From the NCBI RefSeq assembly GCF_000983115.1, contig NZ_CGIH01000038.1, forward strand, positions 18,128 to 82,127: a stretch of 64,000 bases of DNA, in the 5' to 3' direction. Shown piece after piece: positions 1-8,496 of this stretch; position 1 is the first letter of the stretch; every line of letters starts with the position of its first letter. The DNA is from Syntrophomonas zehnderi OL-4 (lineage in GTDB: Bacteria; Bacillota; Syntrophomonadia; Syntrophomonadales; Syntrophomonadaceae). The notes under the pieces were generated by a model. It had not been told where the DNA came from. It was given only the letters and a program-made list of their open reading frames with translations, and did no database searches. A program made the translations under genes and the position numbers.

Positions 1-376
1 GGCCTTGCAGGTAGCCGATAACGGCCCGGTTGTTGCGGTTCGGTTCCGGCAGTTCAAAGGGCTTGGGCGGTGGCTCCGGTTTCCTTACCTGCTGAAAGGA
101 AACGGCAGGGGCGGCCCGTCCGTCGCAAAGCAGTTGTACGGCTTCCACAAAGCCCATATTGCGTACTTTAATAAGGTAGTCAAGGGCGGTATTGCCGCCG
201 ATGCCTCTTGAAAACCAATGCCATTTGCCGTTGGAGATTTTTAGACTGTCATGGGTGGCGGTGCAGTATTCATGCGGCGCTGTGCGCTTTAGCTCTTGCG
301 GCTCATATTGTTGGAGATAGGAAAACAGGTCGATTTCCTTTGCCTGCGCAACCAGTTCCGGTGTGACGTAAGGCAT
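1..376 (-). CDS. DUF3991/Toprim-type mobile-element protein, N-terminal part
   Basis: Open reading frame running off the left edge; it starts with ATG at 376 behind AAGGAGGAATAGGCC. The first 125 residues begin MPYVTPELVAQAKEIDLFSY and contain HDSLKISNGKWHWFSRGIGG followed by a stretch ending in ALDYLIKVRNMGFVEAV. This is the N-terminal CHC2-zinc-finger-like region known from DUF3991/Toprim proteins of clostridial integrative conjugative elements (Tn1549-like). Those proteins resemble primase fragments and sit among conjugation genes. Only the N-terminus is present, so the Toprim part cannot be checked. The call rests on recalled family similarity. The region appears more GC-rich than what follows, which agrees with transfer. 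Confidence 0.7.
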   Translation of the reverse strand, partial: MPYVTPELVAQAKEIDLFSYLQQYEPQELKRTAPHEYCTATHDSLKISNGKWHWFSRGIGGNTALDYLIKVRNMGFVEAVQLLCDGRAAPAVSFQQVRKPEPPPKPFELPEPNRNNRAVIGYLQG

Positions 377-479
377 GGCCTATTCCTCCTTCCTGAAAAT
401 GAAAAATGGGCGCTCACTCTGAACGCCCAGGACGTGGTATGCTTTATTGCTATTCTTTTCCCAGCAGGTAAAAGGGGTT

Positions 480-794
480 TTAAGGGGAACAAAAAGCTCG
501 CCCGGCTTCGGCCATAAAGTCCTGCATGATGTCGTCCATATCCAGCAGGAAGGAAAACAGGAAGTATTGCCGGGCCTCCGGGTGCCCTGCCAGCATTTCC
601 ACTTCCCGGCCTTCGCTGTACAGGTGAGTAAAGATGGCTGAAATTCTCTTCATTACCTCGGTGTCGTTTTCGGAGAACGCCCAAAGGGTTTCAACGAACG
701 GGGCGGTCATGGCCCCGGTTATGAGGTTGATTTTGTCCCGGCTGATGTCGCCGGACGGAAGCAAAATACCGTTGGCGTAAAGATTGACTTGCAT
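480..794 (-). CDS. 104-aa unknown protein of the integrative element
   Basis: Begins MQVNLYANGILLPSGDISRD with a good ribosome site (AAAAGGAGGCTCAAACC) directly before ATG. No family recognised. It is acidic in the middle, has no membrane segment, and a C-terminal half rich in Phe, Leu and Asp (FLFSFLLDMDDIMQDFM). It lies about 100 bases upstream of the DUF3991 gene on the same strand, so it is probably an accessory gene of the same mobile element. The strong ribosome site and clean frame support a real gene; function is unknown. Confidence 0.55.
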   Translation of the reverse strand: MQVNLYANGILLPSGDISRDKINLITGAMTAPFVETLWAFSENDTEVMKRISAIFTHLYSEGREVEMLAGHPEARQYFLFSFLLDMDDIMQDFMAEAGRAFCSP

Positions 795-863
795 GGTTTG
801 AGCCTCCTTTTCAGGTTTTTTCCCATATCCCTTTAAGGCGCTTTATATCCCGCTCGTAGATTT

Positions 864-938
864 TGATAACATTTTTGCAACAATCGGGGGTTTTGCGCCT
901 TTTGAGGACATAGGGATTTTTGATAACATGGATAACAT
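864..938. repeat. Three GATAACAT direct repeats at the element's edge
   Basis: The octamer GATAACAT occurs three times within about 75 bases (near 866, 920 and 930), twice preceded by TTTT. Iteron-like spacing next to mobile-element genes suggests a protein-binding region, for example control of transfer or excision, but three copies are few. The 73-aa frame read through this stretch is probably not a gene. Confidence 0.35.
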
Positions 939-969
939 TTGAGAGTATATTGGTTTTTGACGACAAACA

Positions 970-1007
970 AAAAAAGCCTTGAAACATAGTTATTTCAAGG
1001 CTTCTCA
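970..1007 (-). terminator. Intrinsic terminator, minus strand
   Basis: On the minus strand GCCTTGAAA and TTTCAAGGC form a 9-bp stem around a short loop, followed by a run of seven T. It would stop transcription entering the mobile element from its right side. Confidence 0.65.
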
Positions 1008-1032
1008 TGGTCTTTCCCCGTGTGAAGGGCAC

Positions 1033-1550
1033 GACATATTTTGTTTTTTTAGTTTATTGCAACATGCTATTCGGCTCGGCTTTAGCGGAAATTATTTTGT
1101 ATTTTTAATTATAAATTGTTTATTATAGCTTACACCACAAATTGGAAAATACATAAAAATACTGTCCTGCCACTATTTTCATAGGCTTTACAGCTCCCCT
1201 GCCAGGGCGGAAACCATGTTCGTTTATTTTCTGACAAATTAAATATGGATACACATCCGGCACTCAGGTATGGTTGTTTGGGCTTTTGCAGGCTTAATCC
1301 AGGGGGGCCGGATCTTTTTACAAAAGCTTCCATTATTTTGGATAGCCGCGAATGTTTTTCGATTTCTTAGGACAATCATTCTGACTTAAGCATGTTCCAG
1401 CCTGTGCTATATGAGTGGATTTGATGATACCAAGATTAATAAGTTAGTATTGGGCTATGGTTACTATCTCCAAAACTGCAGCGATGTTAACACACGAAAC
1501 AGCTAAACGGTTCTTTTTCAAGTTAATACAGATTAGAAAGGGGTTAGAAA
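1033..1550. other. Intergenic, probable right boundary region of the element
   Basis: About 520 bases between the mobile-element remnant and the 3D-domain gene. Short frames here (such as one at 1130-1333) lack a ribosome site and look random. A very AT-rich patch lies at 1080-1130. No integrase, tRNA or clear attachment-site duplication was seen, so the exact element boundary is not defined. The promoter of the 1551 gene should lie in the last 100 bases. Confidence 0.4.
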
Positions 1551-2174
1551 ATGTTACGAAGTAAAATGATTGTTCCCATCTTTGTCTTAACACTTTTTAT
1601 TACCGGTATTTTTGCCGCCCAAAGCGAGAATGCTGTGGCCGCATCCAATTTATACTGGGGATCGAGAGGAACTGAGGTAGAGACAGTGCAAAAAGCTCTA
1701 AATTCCCAAGGTTATTGGTGCGGAAACGTTGACGGCATATTTGGTCCAAAAACGTATGCTGCGGTAACCAAGTTTCAAAAAGACAAAGGACTGGTAGTGG
1801 ACGGAATAGTGGGGCCTAAAACCAAAGCCGCTCTGAGGATAACTGATTCCACCCCTTCCCGGGATGGTTCCAAGGTTTATCGTGGTAAAACAGTAACCAT
1901 GGTAGCTACGGCCTATTGCCCATGTGCCAAATGTAATTATCCATATTATGGCGCACCCTCTTACATAGGTCTTCCTTTGAAATATGGCATCATTGCTACG
2001 GATCCCAAAGTAATTCCCATGGGCACCCGGCTCTACGTTGAGGGCTACGGTGAAGGAATCGCTGCTGACCAGGGAGGAGCTATCAAAGGAAATCGCCTTG
2101 ATCTTTGCTTTGCGACTCATCAGCAGGCCTTAAATTTTGGTATTAAGACCGTGAAAGTAACCATATTGAATTAA
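1551..2174 (+). CDS. Secreted peptidoglycan-binding 3D-domain protein
   Basis: 207 residues: an N-terminal signal peptide (about residues 1-31, hydrophobic core IVPIFVLTLFITGIFA), a PG_binding_1 domain (about 36-95, LYWGSRGTEVETVQKAL to GPKTKAAL), then a C-terminal 3D domain (about 110-207). The 3D domain contains the conserved aspartates in IATDPKVIPMGTRLYV, AADQGG and NRLDLCF. This architecture is known from SleB/YabE-like cell-wall enzymes in spore formers, where the 3D domain is a lytic transglycosylase-type (MltA-like) fold. It is probably exported and cuts or remodels peptidoglycan, perhaps spore cortex. Ribosome site AGAAAGGGG precedes ATG. It is monocistronic with its own terminator. 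Confidence 0.85.
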   Translation: MLRSKMIVPIFVLTLFITGIFAAQSENAVAASNLYWGSRGTEVETVQKALNSQGYWCGNVDGIFGPKTYAAVTKFQKDKGLVVDGIVGPKTKAALRITDSTPSRDGSKVYRGKTVTMVATAYCPCAKCNYPYYGAPSYIGLPLKYGIIATDPKVIPMGTRLYVEGYGEGIAADQGGAIKGNRLDLCFATHQQALNFGIKTVKVTILN

Positions 2175-2186
2175 CTTGAAATTAAT

Positions 2187-2219
2187 AATCCGCAGTTCCT
2201 AAGCTGCGGATTTTTTTCT
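2187..2219 (+). terminator. Terminator of the 3D-domain gene
   Basis: ATCCGCAG and CTGCGGAT form a stem followed by seven T, 12 bases after the stop codon. Confidence 0.85.
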
Positions 2220-2269
2220 TATTCCCGATTTAATAATTTTCATCAGACAACAGCACTATTCATATTATC

Positions 2270-2758
2270 CTAGCTTTTTCCAGCCCGATACTTCTCTAAT
2301 AAACTTTTTTCAACGGCAGCCGGTACCAACCTTTTTACATCCCCGCCCAATAAAGCAGCTTCTTTAACCCCGCTGGAGCTAACAAAAATATACTGTGGAT
2401 CAGACATAACAAATATTGTATTTACTTCTGGCAATAATAGTTTGTTCATCATGGACATATGGGATTCATATTCAAAATCAGTAATAGAGCGTAAGCCCCT
2501 AATAATTACCACAACGTTTTTTTCTTTTAAAAAGTCAGCCAGCAGTCCGTTGAATCCTTCCACTTCTACGTTATCTAGATGTTTGGTACTCTCCTTGATC
2601 AGTTCAACCCGCTCATCCAAGGTAAACAAAGCCTGCTTGGTAACGTTATGAACGACTGCTACAATAATCTTATCAAAAACCCCGCTCATTCTCTCCAGAA
2701 TATCAATATGCCCATTGGTAACCGGATCAAAACTCCCGGGATAAACAGCAACTGCCAT
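2270..2758 (-). CDS. coaD: Phosphopantetheine adenylyltransferase
   Basis: Catalyses ATP + 4'-phosphopantetheine to dephospho-CoA, the penultimate step of CoA synthesis, in the cytoplasm. The sequence AVYPGSFDPVTNGHIDIL holds the T/HxGH nucleotidyltransferase motif and IIRGLRSITDFEYE is the family signature. ISSSG-type motif VSSSGVKE is near the C-terminus. 162 residues, the usual length. I place the start at 2758 (MAVAVYPG) because GGAGAG lies just before it; the six-codon upstream extension to 2776 would include that site. CoA supply fits the neighbouring acyl-CoA genes, though it is not in their operon. Confidence 0.95.
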   Translation of the reverse strand: MAVAVYPGSFDPVTNGHIDILERMSGVFDKIIVAVVHNVTKQALFTLDERVELIKESTKHLDNVEVEGFNGLLADFLKEKNVVVIIRGLRSITDFEYESHMSMMNKLLLPEVNTIFVMSDPQYIFVSSSGVKEAALLGGDVKRLVPAAVEKSLLEKYRAGKS

Positions 2759-2967
2759 TTGGTACTCTCCTTCCATAAAATAGCTGACACCCTTAGCTAA
2801 TTATACCCAAACAGTTTAATTATTTAAAGAAATAAACCACCTAAATCACCTTAGAATACCTCCAATGCTCCCCGGCACTCAGTCTGAGCTTGAACCGGGT
2901 TAGTATTAATTTTCCGGCTGAATGGGGGAGCTATCAAAACTGCCGCCTTATCTCCTAATATTCCCCA

Positions 2968-2996
2968 AACAAAACCGCAGCTTACGCTGCGGTTTG
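2968..2996 (-). terminator. Terminator of the first long acyl-CoA dehydrogenase
   Basis: Perfect inverted repeat AAACCGCAGC-TTAC-GCTGCGGTTT about 35 bases beyond the stop codon at 3026; on the minus strand it runs into TTTTGTTTGG. Confidence 0.7.
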
Positions 2997-3025
2997 GTAG
3001 CTTTTTATTTAATTGAACTATTTTT

Positions 3026-4858
3026 CTAGCGCAGACAGTCTTCGGGCAGATCAATGGCAGAAGTGTCGCCGATTTCGAATACTCTTTGAATGGTAAATAT
3101 CTCCGGCATTACGTTCATGACATAGAATTTGGAACTGGCAATCTTACCTTTGTAAAAACTGGCATCGTAGTGGTCATCGCCAAGTTCAGCCAACTTCTTA
3201 GCTGCCAGTATAGCCTGATCGAGGATCAGCATACCGCAATAAAGCATAGCCGTTGCGTGCAGGATACGGGTTGCAAACAAGCCCAGCATATGGATTTTGC
3301 CTGAGGTCATATAGCCGTTGAAAGTTCCCAGAATACCCTGATAAGCTGTATAAGCTTCATTAAGCATCTTTATTTGGGCTTCAAAACCGGGCGCCTCAGC
3401 ATTGGCCTGCAGGAATTTACCGACTTCGCCCAGGAAAGTCATGACAACTTTGCCTTTTTTCATAGTAAATTTGCGGGCACATAGATCAAGAGCCTGAATA
3501 TAGTTGGTTCCTTCCCAAATGGAGAAGATTTTGACATCTCGAGCGTATTGGGCGCAGGGATATTCTTCAATAAATCCATATCCGCCATAAACCTGAATCG
3601 CTTCGGCAATTGTATTCCAGGCCAAATCCGAGGTATACGCCTTGCAAAGAGGATTACTCAGATGAAACATTAAATTGCCAAATTCTCTTTCTTCCGGATC
3701 ATCACTGTCATGGGACATATCAATGTAGTAATAGGTCTTCATAATCATGGCCCGGCAAGCTTCAACAATCGATTTCTGATACATGAGCATGCGTCTGACA
3801 TCTTCGTGTTCAATAATCCTAACGGCTGGTCCTTTTAGATCAGTTATCTTAGCAGACTGAACCCTTTCCTTGGAATAGGCCAAAGACTGCTGGTATGCGG
3901 CGGAAGCAGTTCCCAGGGCTAAAAGACCGGTTCCCAGTCTTTCTTCATTCATCATCTGGAACATCTGGGCCATGCCTTCACCCTTACCATCTTCTCCAGG
4001 CGGATTGCCGATCAGGTAACCGTAACAGTTGTCGTTTTCACCAAATGCCAGGGTACAGGTGGCAGAACCTTTCATACCTAGTTTGTGTTCAATCCCAACG
4101 GTATTAACATCATTAGGTTCTCCCAAGGAGCTGTCTTCTTTTACCCAAATTTTAGGTACAATAAAAAGTGACAGACCGGCTGTTCCGGGACGAGCCCCAT
4201 CAACCCGAGCCAAAACTAGATGTATAAAATTTTTGGCTATGTCATTGTCGCCGGCAGTAATAAACATCTTGCCGCCCTTAATCTTATAAAGACCAGGGGT
4301 ATCAGTCGGGAAAGCCTTGGTCGAGGCATTGCCTACGTCCGACCCTGCTCCGGCTTCAGTAATACACATCGTTCCGCCCCATTCACCAGAAAACATTTTC
4401 GGCAGAAACCTTTCCTTGAGTTCAGGTGCGGCAAATGATTGAATTACTCCGCCGGCTCCCATAGTCAAGCCCCAATAGGTAGTTACAGCCGGGGAGGCAT
4501 TAATCTGCATTTCACCAATAGCCGCATTCATAATCAAAGGCATACGGCCTTCCGCTTCCCGGTCAGCATTCTGGGGCCCCAGTCCGGCTTCCATAACCGT
4601 CTGGTAAGCTTTTTTGATGGCTTCTGGAGTAACCACAACGCCATCTATAAACTTGACTCCAATTTCATCACACTCTACGTTAGCAGGTGCAATAACGTCC
4701 CGGCATATCTTGTAGTTTACTTCCAAAAAGGAATCCAGATCATCCTTGCTGTAGTAGTCGCGATAAGCTTCCATACCCAGAAGTTTATCCATGTCCAGCC
4801 ATTCTTTAAGAATAAACTGGCTATCCCTGAGATCATAGATGAAATTACCCGCACTCAT
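3026..4858 (-). CDS. Long acyl-CoA dehydrogenase, copy 1
   Basis: 610-residue FAD enzyme of the long (about 600 aa) acyl-CoA dehydrogenase type, which forms the 2,3-enoyl-CoA in beta-oxidation. The core contains CITEAGAGSDVG (substrate/FAD contact), KIKGGKMFITAGD, and FSIWEGTNYIQALDLC near residue 448, where the Glu matches the catalytic base of the family. About 150 extra C-terminal residues follow, as in this subfamily. ATG at 4858 is preceded by AGGAGGGG. It has its own terminator and its own upstream region, so it is probably monocistronic. The next gene upstream is a close paralogue with the same first six residues and the same last seven (LPEDCLR). Substrate chain length cannot be read from the sequence. 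Confidence 0.92.
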   Translation of the reverse strand: MSAGNFIYDLRDSQFILKEWLDMDKLLGMEAYRDYYSKDDLDSFLEVNYKICRDVIAPANVECDEIGVKFIDGVVVTPEAIKKAYQTVMEAGLGPQNADREAEGRMPLIMNAAIGEMQINASPAVTTYWGLTMGAGGVIQSFAAPELKERFLPKMFSGEWGGTMCITEAGAGSDVGNASTKAFPTDTPGLYKIKGGKMFITAGDNDIAKNFIHLVLARVDGARPGTAGLSLFIVPKIWVKEDSSLGEPNDVNTVGIEHKLGMKGSATCTLAFGENDNCYGYLIGNPPGEDGKGEGMAQMFQMMNEERLGTGLLALGTASAAYQQSLAYSKERVQSAKITDLKGPAVRIIEHEDVRRMLMYQKSIVEACRAMIMKTYYYIDMSHDSDDPEEREFGNLMFHLSNPLCKAYTSDLAWNTIAEAIQVYGGYGFIEEYPCAQYARDVKIFSIWEGTNYIQALDLCARKFTMKKGKVVMTFLGEVGKFLQANAEAPGFEAQIKMLNEAYTAYQGILGTFNGYMTSGKIHMLGLFATRILHATAMLYCGMLILDQAILAAKKLAELGDDHYDASFYKGKIASSKFYVMNVMPEIFTIQRVFEIGDTSAIDLPEDCLR

Positions 4859-5041
4859 TACAGTACCCCTCCTTATTTTGTTAGGTAAATTATGTATATT
4901 TTGTAATATTCAACATTAATATAATTTTACCTGCTGACTTTGAATTATTTTTATATATTGTTATAATTAGACAATTTGATAGTGCGCGTATTTTAAAACC
5001 CTAGGATAAATCCCACTTCTTTTTTAGGCAAGCAGAAAAAA

Positions 5042-5073
5042 GATTAGCAGTTGCCTGATGAGCAACTGCTACT
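5042..5073 (-). terminator. Terminator of the second long acyl-CoA dehydrogenase
   Basis: TAGCAGTTGC and GCAACTGCTA form a 10-bp stem with a 7-base loop; on the minus strand it is followed by ATCTTTTTTC. It begins about 22 bases past the stop codon at 5095. Confidence 0.85.
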
Positions 5074-5094
5074 CTTTTAAAGATCAATAATTAA

Positions 5095-6927
5095 CTAGCG
5101 CAGACAGTCTTCAGGAAGATCAGCCGCTGTGGTGTCGCCCAATTCAAATACTCTTTTAATATTAAATACTTCAGGTACGATATTCATGATATAGAATTTT
5201 GCACTGGCCATCTTGCCTTTATAGTAGGTAGCATCAAAATGGTCTTCACCTACTGCTTGCAACTGTCTGGCAGCCAGTAAAGCCTGGTCAAGGAGCAGTC
5301 GGCCGCAATAAACCATTGCGGTTGCATGGAGGATACGGGTTGCAAACAGCCCCAGCATTTGTACTTTGCCTGCCTGCATATAACCGTTAAAGAGTCCTAA
5401 AATTGCCTGGTATTCGGCAAAGGCGCCGCCTAAAACCTTGAATTGATCCTCAAAACCCGGGGTAGCTTTGTTCATCTCAATAAAGGTTCCGATTTCCTTC
5501 ATGAAGGTCATCATAACTTTGCCTTTGTTCATGGTCATTTTGCGGGCGCAGAGATCCAAAGCCTGGATATAGTTGGTTCCTTCCCAGATGGAGAAAATCT
5601 TTACATCACGAGCATATTGGGCGCAGGGGTATTCTTCTATATATCCGTAACCGCCATAAACTTGAATAGCTTCAGCAATGGATGGCCATGCCATATCAGA
5701 GGTGTATGCCTTGCAAAGGGGGTTGCTCATGTGGAACATCGCATAAGCAAACTCTCTTTCAGCTTCATCAGGACTGTCATGCATGGTGTCAATATAAAAG
5801 TAGGTTTTCATAATCATGGCTCTACATGCTTCGGTGATGGATTTCTGGAACATCAGCATACGTCTGACGTCTTCGTGTTCAATGATTCTGACAGCCGGGC
5901 CTTTCATATCGGTGAGCTTGGAGGATTGTACCCTTTCTTTGGAATAAGCCAGGGATTGCTGATAAGCAGCCGAAGCTGTTCCCAAAGCCAAAACTCCAGT
6001 ACCAAGTCTTTCTTCATTCATCATTTGGAACATCTGGGCCATACCTTGGCCTTTGCCTTTTTCATCCGGAGGATCGCCAATCAGGTAACCGTAACAGTTG
6101 TTATCCTCACCGAGTGCCAAAGTACATGTGGCCGAACCTTTCAGCCCCATTTTATGCTCAATGCCGACCGTAGTAACATCATTAGAATCGCCTAATGAAC
6201 CGTCTTCGTTAACCCAGATTTTGGGCACGATAAATAGAGACAGGCCGCCGGTTCCTTCCCGGGCACCTTCAATCCGAGCCAATACCAGGTGAACAAAATT
6301 CTCCACCATATCATGATCACCGGAAGTGATAAACATCTTGCCGCCCTTGATTTTATAAAGTCCCGGTTTATCGGTTGGATAAGCTTTGGTAATCGCCGCT
6401 CCAACGTCTGAACCAGCGCCAGCTTCCGTGATACCCATCGTTCCGCCCCATTGGCCATTGAACATCTTGGGTAAAAATCTCTCTTTCAGTTCAGGCGCTG
6501 CATAGGTCTGGATAACGCCAGCCGCTCCCATGGTCAATCCCCAATAAGCGGAAGTAGCTGCCGATGCGTTTATGATCATTTCCGTCAGACATGACCCAAA
6601 ACACCAGGGCAAACGGCCTTCAGCTTCGCGATCCGCGAATTGAGGCCCTAAACCAGCCTCTATAACTGTATCGTAAGCTTTTTTCAGGCCATCCGGAGTT
6701 ATTACCTTGCCATCAACAAATTTAACACCGATTTCGTCACATTCGGCATTGGCAGGTGCTACCACATCGCGGCAAATCTTATAAACTACGTCTACAAAGG
6801 AATCCACATCGTCCTTAGTGTAGTAATCACGATAGGCCGGATATCCCAAAAGTTTATCCATATCTAACCATTCTTTCAGAATAAACCTGGTGTCCCTGGT
6901 GTCGAAAATAAAATTACCTGCAGACAT
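5095..6927 (-). CDS. Long acyl-CoA dehydrogenase, copy 2
   Basis: 610 residues, same length and plan as the gene at 3026: GITEAGAGSDVG, KIKGGKMFITSGD and the catalytic IWEGTN in a closely matching context. The two proteins align without gaps over most of their length and differ by scattered substitutions, so this is an old tandem duplication, not a recent copy. ATG at 6927 follows AGGAGGGG. Differences cluster in the substrate-side region (for example the LIMNAAIGEM stretch of copy 1 against WCFGSCLTEM here). This suggests different acyl chain preference, or expression under different growth substrates. Flanked by its own terminator and an AT-rich leader with the palindrome GTATACGTAC near 7037-7046. 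Confidence 0.92.
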   Translation of the reverse strand: MSAGNFIFDTRDTRFILKEWLDMDKLLGYPAYRDYYTKDDVDSFVDVVYKICRDVVAPANAECDEIGVKFVDGKVITPDGLKKAYDTVIEAGLGPQFADREAEGRLPWCFGSCLTEMIINASAATSAYWGLTMGAAGVIQTYAAPELKERFLPKMFNGQWGGTMGITEAGAGSDVGAAITKAYPTDKPGLYKIKGGKMFITSGDHDMVENFVHLVLARIEGAREGTGGLSLFIVPKIWVNEDGSLGDSNDVTTVGIEHKMGLKGSATCTLALGEDNNCYGYLIGDPPDEKGKGQGMAQMFQMMNEERLGTGVLALGTASAAYQQSLAYSKERVQSSKLTDMKGPAVRIIEHEDVRRMLMFQKSITEACRAMIMKTYFYIDTMHDSPDEAEREFAYAMFHMSNPLCKAYTSDMAWPSIAEAIQVYGGYGYIEEYPCAQYARDVKIFSIWEGTNYIQALDLCARKMTMNKGKVMMTFMKEIGTFIEMNKATPGFEDQFKVLGGAFAEYQAILGLFNGYMQAGKVQMLGLFATRILHATAMVYCGRLLLDQALLAARQLQAVGEDHFDATYYKGKMASAKFYIMNIVPEVFNIKRVFELGDTTAADLPEDCLR

Positions 6928-7134
6928 TACAATTCCCCTCCTTATATTTTCAGAAAAATAATATATTCAATAAGATATTCAACATATATACTATATATCC
7001 TCTTACATAATAAAATTATTTTGGAAATTGTAATTAGTATACGTACGGTATTTTCTTGTCTCGACAAATTCTCCGGGCGTACCAGACCTGGGGTGATTGA
7101 TTTAGGAGACTGTACTTAGACTGGAAAATTTAAA

Positions 7135-7175
7135 AAGAAAGATGCAAGGTTTATATAACCTTGCATCTTTAATTA
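7135..7175 (-). terminator. Terminator of the short acyl-CoA dehydrogenase
   Basis: AAAGATGCAAGGTT and AACCTTGCATCTTT form a perfect 14-bp stem with a 5-base loop; the minus-strand side is followed by CTTTTT. It lies about 20 bases past the stop codon at 7192. Confidence 0.9.
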
Positions 7176-7191
7176 TAATATTTTATTACTT

Positions 7192-8358
7192 TTAGTAATC
7201 ATAATTAGTTATATCACCTTTTTTAATACAATTTGTTATAGTAAGTCGTTGGATTTCGTTAGTACCTTCGTATATTTGAGTAATCTTGGCATCCCTCATC
7301 ATTCTTTCAACTGGATATTCGCGGGTATAGCCATATCCGCCCAGTATTTGAACTGCTTCGGTAGTTACTTCCATAGCAACATCACCGGCGTAGCACTTGG
7401 CAAATGCCCCCTGTCTCTGGTATGGCAGTCCCTGGTCTTCCCGCCAAGCTACTTCATAAACCAGATTGCGTGCTGCCTGGATCTTCATGGCCATGTCGGC
7501 CAATTTAAACGAGATGGCCTGGTTGGAAAATATAGGTTTGCCAAATTGCTGTCGTTCCAAGGCAAAATTCAATGCATAGCGGTAAGCACCTTCAGCAATA
7601 CCCAAAGCTTGGGCCGCAATTCCTACCCGCCCGCCATTTAGCACATGCATGGTCTGTTTAAAACCATCCCCCTCATTACCTAGCAGATTTTCTTGCGGAA
7701 CCCGGCAATCTTCAAAGACCAGTTCATACGTAGCTGATGAGCGAATACCTAATTTTTTTTCCTTTTTTCCGAAACTAAACCCGGGGGTTCCTTTTTCAAC
7801 CACGAAATAACTGCTGTTGCCATGTTTAGCGTTTTTGTCGCCGGTACGTACCAAAATAACGTAAATATCAGCATAATAACCGTTGGTAATGAAAATCTTA
7901 GTGCCATTTAATATATAATGATTGCCGTCCTTTACTGCCGTCATAGCAGTAGCTCCGACATCGGAACCGGCATTGGGTTCCGTAAGACCTAATGCACCCA
8001 AACTTTCCCCAGAAGCCAGACGCGGCAGAAATCTTTTTTTGTGTTCCTCATTGCCCAAGTGCAATATTGGCCAGGTACAAAGGGATGTATGCGCTGACAG
8101 GGTTACTCCCATTGAAGCACAGTTTCTGGATACCTCTTCCACCGCCATGGCGTAAACGACTGTTCCGGCAGCAATCCCCCCATATTCCTCGGGTACAATC
8201 AAACCTGCCAGACCCAGTTCGGCCATTTTACGCCAACACTCCAGATCAAATTCCTCTTCTTCATCCCGTTCTGCAGCACCAGGTGCTACTACCTCATCCG
8301 AAAAATCCGCAAAGGTTCTTTTAAAAAGCCTCTGCTCATCATTTAATCCAAAATCCAC
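7192..8358 (-). CDS. Short-chain (butyryl-type) acyl-CoA dehydrogenase
   Basis: 388 residues, the standard length of butyryl/short-chain acyl-CoA dehydrogenases. Signature LGLTEPNAGSDVGA, GTKIFITNG, and IYEGTNEIQR near residue 363 with the catalytic Glu; QILGGYGYTREYPVERMMRDAK is the family C-terminal signature. It oxidises short acyl-CoA and passes electrons to EtfAB. ATG at 8358 follows GGGGAGGAGTAACTGG. It is separated from the upstream thiolase gene by about 140 bases without a clear terminator, so co-transcription with the thiolase is possible. In a syntroph this is a candidate butyryl-CoA dehydrogenase. Confidence 0.93.
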   Translation of the reverse strand: MDFGLNDEQRLFKRTFADFSDEVVAPGAAERDEEEEFDLECWRKMAELGLAGLIVPEEYGGIAAGTVVYAMAVEEVSRNCASMGVTLSAHTSLCTWPILHLGNEEHKKRFLPRLASGESLGALGLTEPNAGSDVGATAMTAVKDGNHYILNGTKIFITNGYYADIYVILVRTGDKNAKHGNSSYFVVEKGTPGFSFGKKEKKLGIRSSATYELVFEDCRVPQENLLGNEGDGFKQTMHVLNGGRVGIAAQALGIAEGAYRYALNFALERQQFGKPIFSNQAISFKLADMAMKIQAARNLVYEVAWREDQGLPYQRQGAFAKCYAGDVAMEVTTEAVQILGGYGYTREYPVERMMRDAKITQIYEGTNEIQRLTITNCIKKGDITNYDY

Positions 8359-8496
8359 CAGTTACTCCTCCCCTATTCTTGCCTATCAGACCCTCATATA
8401 GCACGATTAAAAGATTAATAAAACAACCCTTTTTTTATCATATGCTTTGGCCCTTAAGCTAAGAATTTTTTATCCTGGCTGAATCTTTTTCCTTGA

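Noticed and set aside
811..1032. 73-aa minus-strand frame in the mobile element
   Set aside because: It starts at GTG without a convincing ribosome site and runs through a strong terminator hairpin and the GATAACAT repeats; more likely non-coding.
2851..3054. 67-aa minus-strand frame overlapping the acyl-CoA dehydrogenase end
   Set aside because: It reads through the terminator hairpin at 2968-2996 and has no family-like features.
5443..6195. 250-aa plus-strand frame
   Set aside because: Lies fully within the second long acyl-CoA dehydrogenase on the opposite strand; no ribosome site, composition of an antisense shadow.
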